Positions 1-5,488 of a stretch of 6,980 nucleotides of DNA are shown here, one piece after another. The stretch spans positions 1 to 6,980 of the forward strand of contig CATGXW010000040.1 of the NCBI GenBank assembly GCA_949542085.1, given 5' to 3'. Numbering within the stretch: the first letter of the stretch is position 1; the number at the start of each line of letters is the position of its first letter. This stretch comes from an uncultured Alphaproteobacteria bacterium (GTDB lineage Bacteria > Pseudomonadota > Alphaproteobacteria > RF32 > CAG-239). The notes below the pieces were generated by a model. That model was given only the letters and a program-made list of their open reading frames with translations, was not told the origin of the DNA and searched no databases. The position numbers were made by a program, and so were the translations under genes.

Positions 1-984
1 AGCCTGACCGTTGGGAATAAAGATGTTGTGACGCCGATTGAAGTCACTTGCCGATAATTTTTCTGAAAATATCGCCTGTTTAATCGAGCGGTTGATAACG
101 GAAACATCTGCTTTATCATAACCATAAGGAAGAACAATAATTTTTTTATTTCGTTTTTCGGCGATTAATAAGTCATGAGCGCCAATTTGCGGAAAATGCC
201 GCATGGAAACATCATCGGTAATTTTTGAGATTGCCTTGGGAATAATATCATCCTTTCCGGCAGAGGGATACGACGGAAGGATAAATATAATGTCGTTATT
301 GGATTTTAGAGCGTCTTCCAAAGCGTCCGCCACATTGTCAATATGGCATTCGCTGTTGAACTCGGAAGCAAAGCTGATATCCAGCGGTGAAAATTCTTTG
401 ACCAAACGTTTAACCACATTCGTGAAATGTTTGGTTTCGGTCGAGCTTTTATGGGTTTTTGCGTATAGCAAAGCCGCTTTTTTAGGCGTCAGAGACTGAA
501 CGGACAATAGTTCCGTGTTTCCGGAAAGCTTAAACAGAATTTCATCAACGGCTGATTGAGGCAGTGCCGGAGTAATCGCTTCCAAACAGGCGATGACATC
601 CCCTTCTCGAACAAGGGAGTAAGGCTCCACTGTGTTAAGGATAATATTGTCATCTAAGCGGTTAAATTTAGACAAGCGCTCTTCATGGCCGTTAAAAACA
701 CCTGTCGTCATGGCAATAATTTGACAAATACCTTCTTTATTCAGGGTATAAGCCGTGTTTGAACCGCAAAGCTTGGCGGCGACAATTCCTAAAACGGTGT
801 GGTAATGTAAGTCGTTCTCATCTGTAAAAACGCCGGAAATGCGTTCAATACCGTGCATTTTAAAAATGATAAGGTCTTCTTTGGTCAGAGCATAACCTTT
901 ATGATAAGTCTTGTTATCAAGAACAATATCAGTCGTTAATAGCATGTTTTCAGCCAGATTAATGGCAACTTCTTCACTGCGCAT
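1..984 (-). CDS. Molybdopterin-binding domain protein, N-terminal 328 residues (3' end outside window)
   Basis: The reading frame is open from an ATG at 984 to the window edge, giving 328 codons with no stop. A GAGG Shine-Dalgarno (994-997) lies 9 bases before the ATG. Residues 1-150 resemble the N-terminal part of the alphaproteobacterial 'molybdopterin-binding/glycosyltransferase family 2' proteins: a short 'keep it hidden until activated' leader with K29-G30 and LTKEDL, then a VREGDVIACLEA segment near 125-136. Residues about 155-305 fit a MoCF/MogA-like fold: a variable helical stretch, HIDNVADAL at 214-222, a strand IIFILPSYPSAGKDDIIPKA at 232-251, and KIIVLPYGYDKAD at 281-293. In this family the part beyond the window is normally a MobA-like nucleotidyltransferase domain, so the full protein is probably over 500 residues; that is inference. 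The usual Gly-Cys-Ala-Arg-Ser stretch after the 'LPG' strand is replaced by YGYDKAD, so the ligand may differ. No signal peptide is present, so it is probably cytoplasmic. Recognised by motif memory only; a molybdenum-cofactor role is unproven. Confidence 0.75.
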   Translation of the reverse strand, partial: MRSEEVAINLAENMLLTTDIVLDNKTYHKGYALTKEDLIIFKMHGIERISGVFTDENDLHYHTVLGIVAAKLCGSNTAYTLNKEGICQIIAMTTGVFNGHEERLSKFNRLDDNIILNTVEPYSLVREGDVIACLEAITPALPQSAVDEILFKLSGNTELLSVQSLTPKKAALLYAKTHKSSTETKHFTNVVKRLVKEFSPLDISFASEFNSECHIDNVADALEDALKSNNDIIFILPSYPSAGKDDIIPKAISKITDDVSMRHFPQIGAHDLLIAEKRNKKIIVLPYGYDKADVSVINRSIKQAIFSEKLSASDFNRRHNIFIPNGQA

Positions 985-1030
985 GTTTTTTAACCTCATT
1001 ATTTTTCTGTATTCTAACAATATAAGGTTA

Positions 1031-1065
1031 ATAAAAATAAAAAAGGGGAAGAAAAAACTTCCCCT
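1031..1065 (-). terminator. Rho-independent terminator after the small lipoprotein gene
   Basis: On the minus strand an 8-bp perfect stem (AGGGGAAG/CTTCCCCT, 1044-1051 with 1058-1065) closes a six-T loop. It is followed by a T-rich tract (1031-1043). It starts 5 bases past the stop codon of the 139-residue lipoprotein gene and separates it from the molybdopterin-binding gene, which must therefore have its own promoter in about 985-1030 or depend on readthrough. Confidence 0.85.
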
Positions 1066-1069
1066 CTGA

Positions 1070-1489
1070 TTAGTACGTTGCGGATTTTAGGACGCTGTTG
1101 CCCATAATAATCCTGACGTAAGCCGTGTGTGATGATTTGACATCAACAATTAGGCGAACATTGCCAAGCTGACAATTGTGAGTTTGCGGAATGTCTTTTG
1201 AGAAGCTGTTGATGCGCCTTCCTCCCTGATAAAGGGATATCTTGCTTTGTTCATTGACAAGTTTGTAACCGTAAAAACTAAGCGAGAAAGTGTAGTTCGT
1301 GTAAGTGGACTTTGTTTCCGTAATGCCGTTCCGATCTGTTCGGGTAATGACATTTTTGGAGGCGAAGCGTCTGTCGGCGTCATACTTGTTGGTTGCCCAG
1401 ACGTAACGATTGTTTTTTTGGTACCACATTCCGGAACTGCATGAAGACAGCGTCAACACCGCAAGCAGCAGAAATAATATCTTTTTCAT
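1070..1489 (-). CDS. Small putative outer-membrane lipoprotein, function unknown
   Basis: I do not recognise this 139-residue protein. It begins with a classic lipoprotein signal: MKK, a hydrophobic core at residues 4-13, and the lipobox LSSC with the acylated Cys at 17. Ser follows the Cys, and there is no Asp at +2, so by the E. coli Lol rule it should go to the outer membrane. The mature part is rich in Tyr, Ser, Asn, Lys and Arg. It contains alternating hydrophobic stretches (YTFSLSFYGYKLV at 66-78, VRLIVDVKSSHTAYVRIIMG at 111-130) that look like beta strands of a small sandwich or barrel-like domain. There is one further Cys at 106, with no partner after processing. No strong Shine-Dalgarno precedes the ATG at 1489; the candidate promoter at 1516-1544 would give a leader of only about 20 bases. 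It is flanked by terminators on both sides and so appears monocistronic. Confidence 0.8.
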   Translation of the reverse strand: MKKILFLLLAVLTLSSCSSGMWYQKNNRYVWATNKYDADRRFASKNVITRTDRNGITETKSTYTNYTFSLSFYGYKLVNEQSKISLYQGGRRINSFSKDIPQTHNCQLGNVRLIVDVKSSHTAYVRIIMGNSVLKSATY

Positions 1490-1515
1490 AATCTAAAAAA
1501 TTGGGATTTGCCAAT

Positions 1516-1544
1516 AAAATAGCATAAAAAAGCACCGCTGTCTA
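1516..1544 (-). promoter_or_regulatory. Candidate promoter for the small lipoprotein gene, inside the upstream terminator
   Basis: On the minus strand TAGACA (1539-1544, five of six matches to TTGACA) is separated by exactly 17 bases from TATTTT (1516-1521, four of six to TATAAT). Transcription would begin about 20 bases before the ATG at 1489. The -35 box lies in the 3' arm and loop of the cyclophilin terminator, which is the only space available because the gap between the two genes is short. Inferred from consensus match only. Confidence 0.4.
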
Positions 1545-1562
1545 GACAAAAAACAGCGGCGC
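1524..1562 (-). terminator. Rho-independent terminator after the cyclophilin gene
   Basis: The minus strand forms a 10-bp stem (1553-1562 with 1532-1541, nine Watson-Crick pairs and one G-T pair) closing an 11-base loop, followed by six Ts (1526-1531). It begins 15 bases past the cyclophilin stop codon. A 10-bp palindrome, TGTCTAGACA (1539-1548), overlaps the loop and 3' arm and could form a competing small hairpin. Confidence 0.85.
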
Positions 1563-1576
1563 TCGGCAAAAGAAAT

Positions 1577-2209
1577 TTAAATATCGGCGATAACGGTCAG
1601 GCTGATAATCTCGTCAGGTTCGTTAACTTCGCCGTTAGCTCCCGTACCGCGTTTAATGGCGTCAACATGTTCCATGCCGGAGGTAACTTCTCCCCACACG
1701 GTATATTGACCGTCAAGCCAGCTACAGTCACCAAAGCAGATGAAAAACTGGCTGTCAGCAGAATCCGGAAACATTGAGCGAGCCATGGAAACAGTGCCGC
1801 GTTTATGGGGACGACGGTTGAATTCAGCTTTCAGTTTTTTGCCGCTGCCGCCTGTTCCGTTACCATACGGACAACCTGTCTGCGCCATGAAACCGTCAAT
1901 AACACGATGAAATTTCAGACCATTGTAAAATCCGGCGCGTACCAGTTCTTTTATGCGGGCAACATGGTTGGGTGCGTCTTCGGGAAACATTTCGATAACC
2001 ACATCACCGTCCTTGATTTTCAGAAGAAGTGCGTTTTCAGCATCCTTAACGGTATAGGAATGTTTGATTTTTTTTGCTCTGCTTTTGCTGACGCCAAGTT
2101 TCGGCGTTTCAGCTTTTTTCAGGCCTTTGGTTGCCGGCTTGCTTATTTTTTTTGCTTCGGAATTTTTCAAAAGTTTTGTTTCTTGCTTGGTTTCACTTGT
2201 TTCAGACAT
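1577..2209 (-). CDS. Cyclophilin-type peptidyl-prolyl cis-trans isomerase with basic N-terminal extension
   Basis: A 210-residue protein that catalyses cis-trans isomerisation of peptide bonds before proline. The cyclophilin domain covers about residues 60-210. It has the core motif FHRVIDGFMAQTGCP at 100-114 with the catalytic Arg at 102 and substrate-pocket residues M108 and Q110. It also has GTVSMAR (138-144), the DSQFFICF strand (152-159), and WLDGQYTVWGEV (164-175) whose W164 corresponds to the tryptophan tied to cyclosporin sensitivity in eukaryotic cyclophilins. It lacks a signal peptide, so it should be cytoplasmic, like PpiB rather than periplasmic PpiA. Residues 1-50 are an added hydrophilic, Lys/Ser/Thr/Glu-rich tail that is probably disordered; single-domain bacterial cyclophilins normally begin near residue 60 of this one. 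An AGAGGG Shine-Dalgarno lies 5 bases before the ATG. It has its own candidate promoter (2247-2275) and terminator, so it is likely transcribed alone, though readthrough from the upstream operon is possible. Confidence 0.95.
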   Translation of the reverse strand: MSETSETKQETKLLKNSEAKKISKPATKGLKKAETPKLGVSKSRAKKIKHSYTVKDAENALLLKIKDGDVVIEMFPEDAPNHVARIKELVRAGFYNGLKFHRVIDGFMAQTGCPYGNGTGGSGKKLKAEFNRRPHKRGTVSMARSMFPDSADSQFFICFGDCSWLDGQYTVWGEVTSGMEHVDAIKRGTGANGEVNEPDEIISLTVIADI

Positions 2210-2246
2210 CGTATCCCTCTTTCAAAATGATAATGCTTTCAATATC

Positions 2247-2275
2247 TATATAGGTTCACAAACGGGCGATTGCAA
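2247..2275 (-). promoter_or_regulatory. Candidate sigma70-type promoter for the cyclophilin gene
   Basis: On the minus strand TTGCAA (2270-2275) and TATATA (2247-2252) are separated by 17 bases, each matching four of six consensus positions. The start of transcription would fall about 30 bases upstream of the ATG at 2209. It sits in the short gap after the ATP-grasp gene, where I see no terminator hairpin. Confidence 0.45.
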
Positions 2276-2293
2276 ACTTTTGTCATGAAATGT

Positions 2294-3253
2294 TTATTTC
2301 TCCGCTTTCTTCATAACATAATCAACGCGTTCTTCCGGTGTTAAGCCGCTTGGATATGTTTCAATCTCTTTGAGGCGGTTAGCCAGACCGATACCGTTCG
2401 CAATTTGGATTGCCAACCCCGGACGGGCATTGAGTTCCAGCATCATCGGTCCCCGAAAAGCATCAAGAACAATATCGGCTCCCAAATAACCCAGTCCGGT
2501 CATTTCATAGGCTTTTGAACCGATAATCAGGTGTTCACGCCAATAGGGAACCTGAATTTGCATTAAATCAGCCCCTGTATCCGGTTGAATAAAAACAGGC
2601 TTGTTTCTGACCACGCCGCGCAGAGCTTTTCCGGTGGCAATATCAAGTCCGACGCCGACAGCCCCTTGGTGAAGATTCGCTCTTCCTCCGGATTCTTTTG
2701 TCGGCAGGCGGGTCATGGCCATGGCTGGAAACCCTTTGTAGACGATAATCCTGACATCGGGCACGCCCTGATAGCTGTAATCTTTAAAAATATTTGAAAA
2801 GTGAACCAGTTCTTCAATAACAGCGGAGTCATATTTTCCGCCCAAACTGTACAGGCCACTGAGAATGTTGGAAATATGCTGATAAACTTCGGCATAGGAT
2901 ATCTGTCGGCCGGAAGCTGTCGTAAAAATCTCGTTTTCATAATCGGTAATGACCAAAACACCTTTGCCGCCGCTTCCTTGCGCCGGTTTTATGACAAATT
3001 CCTTATAGCCGCGGATAATCTCAAGAATATTTTTGACTTCATGCTGATGATCTATTTTGCCGATAAGCCCCGGAGTGTTGATTCCGATTTCATTTGCCAG
3101 TTTTTTCGTCAGCACTTTGTTATCAACCAACGGATATAGGCGGCGCTGATTATTCTTGAAGATAATATCATAATTGCGGCTATTCATGCACAGAATGCCT
3201 GCTTCTTTAAGCTTTCTGGGACTTGCGAATGATGAAAAAAGTTTTTTGAACAT
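2294..3253 (-). CDS. RimK-like ATP-grasp ligase (alpha-L-glutamate ligase-like family)
   Basis: A 319-residue ATP-grasp enzyme of the family named 'alpha-L-glutamate ligase-like protein' (RimK-related, TIGR02291). Known relatives couple ATP hydrolysis to formation of an amide bond through an acyl-phosphate intermediate; the substrate of this subfamily is not established. Visible ATP-grasp elements are VDNK (43-46), the strand and flexible glycine loop FVIKPAQGSGGKGV (86-99) with ATP-binding K89, the hinge EEL (147-149), and PDVRIIV (165-171). The family-typical TRLPTKESGGRANLHQG lies at 181-197. The Mg-binding end GADIVLD...LELNARPGL (258-280) carries D264, E273 and N275 as likely metal ligands. 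All core residues are present, so it should be active. It has no signal peptide or membrane helix and is presumably cytoplasmic. It is the last gene of a three-gene operon, starting 4 bases after the stop of the membrane protein; the Shine-Dalgarno is weak, so translational coupling is likely. Length is normal for the family. Confidence 0.93.
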   Translation of the reverse strand: MFKKLFSSFASPRKLKEAGILCMNSRNYDIIFKNNQRRLYPLVDNKVLTKKLANEIGINTPGLIGKIDHQHEVKNILEIIRGYKEFVIKPAQGSGGKGVLVITDYENEIFTTASGRQISYAEVYQHISNILSGLYSLGGKYDSAVIEELVHFSNIFKDYSYQGVPDVRIIVYKGFPAMAMTRLPTKESGGRANLHQGAVGVGLDIATGKALRGVVRNKPVFIQPDTGADLMQIQVPYWREHLIIGSKAYEMTGLGYLGADIVLDAFRGPMMLELNARPGLAIQIANGIGLANRLKEIETYPSGLTPEERVDYVMKKAEK

Positions 3254-3257
3254 TGTC

Positions 3258-4790
3258 TTATTCTTTGACCAGAGGTTTAAACCGTTTTAATTCCAGCAAT
3301 CTGTAACCGGTATAGGTGCCAAGCAACATCACTATAAACAAAATAACCAGATTGAGTTCTTCAAAAGCAAACATAATATGACGGATATATTCGTTGCTGA
3401 TAATGAAATATGTGATGATAGCCACAAACAAACTGTTAAAAATTTCCTTTCCGGCGTTAACGGCTCCGTCCTCTTCCCAAGTAATGGAGGCGCGCTCAAT
3501 AATCCACGCCATAATGATAATTGGGAAAAAGACGGCGGACAGAGCAACGTCATATTTGAATTGATAACCGATGACCGTCAAAAACTGCATCATAATGATG
3601 ACAATGATGACGACAGAGGAAATTCTCGGAACCATCAACAGATTGAGGCGTGACAACCAAAAACGGATGGCGAGCCCGACCCCGACAATAAGAGCAAAAC
3701 ACAATAAACCTGACCAAAAACCTGTTTTAACCAAAGCCATTGCCAGCAACATCGGGGTGAATGTCCCCATAGTCTGCAAACCGACCACGTTACGCATCAA
3801 AACAATGACCAAAATCGCCAAAGGAAAAATAGACAGCCATTTTAGAGTGTTTTGTTCCGCAAGAGGCAGGTTATAAATAGAATAATCATACCACGATTTA
3901 TTGTCTGCCAACTTTGCTCGTTTATTGGCCAAACTCATGGAAGAGGCGATTGATTTCATAACGGAGAAGCGAATAACCGAATTATTACCGCCTTCAACGT
4001 CGATTAAGGCGTCTCCGCCGCGTTGAAAGACAACAAAGTTTTCAGGCAAGCCTTTGTCTCCGGTTTCGATATTGTATGTTTTCCAAACATTATCCATATA
4101 GGCTTCAATCATCAAATCGGGAGCCAGAGATTTTTTATTTTCTTCCAGCTTAAAGCCGCGTACCATTCGTGAGGGAATCCCTTTTATCGCCAGCAGGTTG
4201 CTGATGGTTTCTACCATGTCACGCGGTGTTTTTTGCATGGGAAGATAAGACTGAACAATCGGCTCCAACGGCACTTTGTTTAAAAAACGAATAATTTGGG
4301 CCACATCATCTCCCGTTTCCTTTTTCGCCATTTCAATAATCTGCTTGGAGACGGCCATTCGTTGTTCTTCAAAAATAGGCTTTTTCGGTGTGTCGGGCTT
4401 AGGCGCTTTGGTTTTTCCTCGTGAGTCGATATTGTCAAATAACATGACCCGATAATAAATATCTTGATCTTTTTTCAACTTCGGGGCTGTTAAAAAAAGG
4501 CGCGAGGTGCTTTCGTCTTTTTTGACGGCATATCCCGGAGCGATAATGTTTTCCTCTAAAATTTTAAATTCATCACTTTTTGCCGGCGTGGTTAGGCTGA
4601 CTTTTATCGGATCTCCGTTCGGCTCAAAAGAGATGTGCGCTTCCACGGTCCAAACATCCGCGTTTTGTTTGGGGGCGAAGTTAAATCCCCAGTATTTAAC
4701 TTTATAATAAATACTGTATCCGGCAAACAATATTGATAAAAACAGCAGAATAGAAAGAGTAAAACGAACGGAAGCAAATTTTTTTAACAT
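3258..4790 (-). CDS. Inactive transglutaminase-like periplasmic domain fused to seven-helix membrane domain
   Basis: A 510-residue inner-membrane protein matching the 'inactive transglutaminase fused to 7 transmembrane helices' family (Pfam Transglut_i_TM and 7TM_transglut). Helix 1 spans about residues 9-29. A periplasmic region follows (about 30-315), then seven hydrophobic segments near 319-335, 341-356, 359-376, 391-409, 415-432, 452-466 and 480-496. Basic residues at both termini (MLKK; LKRFKPLVKE) put both ends in the cytoplasm, consistent with eight helices. The transglutaminase-like core is recognisable from LLAIKGIPSRMVRGF (199-213) and IEAYMDNVWKTYN (228-240). The catalytic Cys, His and Asp positions are not conserved: the only cysteine, C364, lies in a membrane helix. 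It probably binds rather than cleaves or crosslinks peptides. The start chosen is the ATG at 4790 with GAGAA five bases upstream; an in-frame TTG at 4802, 4 bases after the preceding stop, would add four residues but has no ribosome site. Middle gene of the operon. Confidence 0.9.
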   Translation of the reverse strand: MLKKFASVRFTLSILLFLSILFAGYSIYYKVKYWGFNFAPKQNADVWTVEAHISFEPNGDPIKVSLTTPAKSDEFKILEENIIAPGYAVKKDESTSRLFLTAPKLKKDQDIYYRVMLFDNIDSRGKTKAPKPDTPKKPIFEEQRMAVSKQIIEMAKKETGDDVAQIIRFLNKVPLEPIVQSYLPMQKTPRDMVETISNLLAIKGIPSRMVRGFKLEENKKSLAPDLMIEAYMDNVWKTYNIETGDKGLPENFVVFQRGGDALIDVEGGNNSVIRFSVMKSIASSMSLANKRAKLADNKSWYDYSIYNLPLAEQNTLKWLSIFPLAILVIVLMRNVVGLQTMGTFTPMLLAMALVKTGFWSGLLCFALIVGVGLAIRFWLSRLNLLMVPRISSVVIIVIIMMQFLTVIGYQFKYDVALSAVFFPIIIMAWIIERASITWEEDGAVNAGKEIFNSLFVAIITYFIISNEYIRHIMFAFEELNLVILFIVMLLGTYTGYRLLELKRFKPLVKE

Positions 4791-4806
4791 CAAGATTCTC
4801 AATTAA

Positions 4807-5334
4807 TTAGTGAAGAGTGTTTTCAATAGACGGATCAACCATAAACCGGCCTTTAAGAATATTGCGGCCGATTAATGCCTGATAAACAAACTTTGTGCGG
4901 TTGGCCAGTGTGAATTCAGTCGTAATGACTTCCGAGCCGATTTTAATGGTCATCATGACGGCAACACGTTGCTCATCTTCATCAATACGACGGATATTAA
5001 CCTTACGAACAATCTTTTTTTCAAAGCGATGATGTTCTTGCGTTCCGTCATGGTTGAGCTCAAAAGCAACCCATTTTTCACCGTCTCTTTCAAAGAAACG
5101 CATGTCGGAAACATCGATGGAGGAGGTTTCGGCTCCTGTATCGATTCTCGCGGCAAAAGGTGCGTTGATTGGCAAAAAGTAAACCGGTTCCACACCGCCG
5201 ATAACCGTGAGGGGGTGTTGAGTTGTTTGTGGCTGAACAACTTCGGGAACGGGCTGGGTTTCAGGAAGGGTTTTACAAGAAGAGAGGAAGGTTAGTGTAA
5301 CGAGAACCGAAAAAACTTTTAATAAATTTGACAT
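4807..5334 (-). CDS. Retropepsin-like aspartic peptidase lipoprotein (family often labelled 'ATP-dependent zinc protease', PF05618)
   Basis: A 175-residue protein counted from the ATG at 5334. It starts with a lipoprotein signal whose core is VFSVLVTLTF and lipobox LSSC, with Cys at 20 followed by Lys, so it is predicted to be lipid-anchored, probably in the outer membrane facing the periplasm. A Pro/Gln/Thr-rich linker runs to about residue 42. The PF05618 domain follows. It carries DTGAETSS at 65-72, the Asp-Thr-Gly signature of retroviral-type aspartic peptidases, and ALIGRNIL at 153-160, the hydrophobic-hydrophobic-Gly motif that follows in retropepsins. No HExxH zinc motif is present, so the traditional name 'zinc protease' is not supported by sequence. 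One such domain supplies one catalytic Asp, so activity would need a dimer. It is the first gene of the operon; its neighbours are the family's usual partners. An in-frame TTG at 5346 would extend it by four residues; neither start has a good Shine-Dalgarno, and the ATG is preferred because it gives a compact signal peptide. Confidence 0.88.
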   Translation of the reverse strand: MSNLLKVFSVLVTLTFLSSCKTLPETQPVPEVVQPQTTQHPLTVIGGVEPVYFLPINAPFAARIDTGAETSSIDVSDMRFFERDGEKWVAFELNHDGTQEHHRFEKKIVRKVNIRRIDEDEQRVAVMMTIKIGSEVITTEFTLANRTKFVYQALIGRNILKGRFMVDPSIENTLH

Positions 5335-5488
5335 AACATTTCGCAATCATTGTTAATTTTCGCACAATACGACTATTTATTCTCAATTTGTAGTAAAAGT
5401 AAAGCTAAAATTCAACAGTAATGACAATTATTTAGGTTGAAACAATCAAAAGATTATGATAAATTGAGGGCAATTAAGGGGGACAAAA
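5335..5488. other. Divergent intergenic region controlling the three-gene operon and the exported protein
   Basis: This AT-rich stretch of 154 bases must hold the promoters for both directions. For the plus-strand gene, TATGAT at 5455-5460 is a good -10 box (five of six), with a weak TTAGGT 17 bases upstream; the overlapping TTGAAA (5436-5441) is a better -35 but its spacing to any -10 is short. For the minus-strand operon I see no box pair I would stand behind. No terminator or clear operator palindrome was found. Confidence 0.5.
5476..5483 (+). promoter_or_regulatory. Strong Shine-Dalgarno fixing the start of the exported protein gene
   Basis: AAGGGGGA lies five bases before the ATG at 5489. 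It is the strongest ribosome site in the window and supports this ATG. It therefore supports the unusually long basic N-terminus of the protein as genuinely translated. Confidence 0.75.

Noticed and set aside
203..499. Plus-strand open frame of 98 codons
   Set aside because: It lies wholly antisense to the molybdopterin-binding gene, has no ribosome site, and its protein has no recognisable features.
985..1040. Promoter for the molybdopterin-binding gene (TAGAAT at 1011-1016 on the minus strand)
   Set aside because: The -10 is good but there is no acceptable -35 at 16-18 bases, only T-rich DNA of the preceding terminator.
2253..2280. Two copies of GTTTG around CGCCC on the minus strand, as a possible operator
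   Set aside because: The match is only five bases and overlaps the candidate promoter; it is likely chance.
1805..2288. Two plus-strand open frames rich in Phe and Cys
   Set aside because: They are antisense to the cyclophilin gene; the Phe-rich composition is the mirror of its Lys/Glu codons.
2585..3139. Plus-strand open frames opposite the ATP-grasp gene
   Set aside because: They are mirrors of a gene with a full set of family motifs; no start signal is present.
3378..3876. Plus-strand open frames, one Met-rich and one Asn/Asp-rich
   Set aside because: The odd composition comes from the reverse complement of membrane-helix codons in the seven-helix domain.
4990..5045. Histidine pair in the peptidase (EHHRFEK) as a possible zinc site
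   Set aside because: It does not fit HExxH or another common zinc-protease motif, while the DTG and ALIG motifs fit an aspartic peptidase.
4953..5295. Overlapping open frames on both strands within the peptidase gene
   Set aside because: The peptidase frame has lipobox and DTG motif; the others have no motif or ribosome site.
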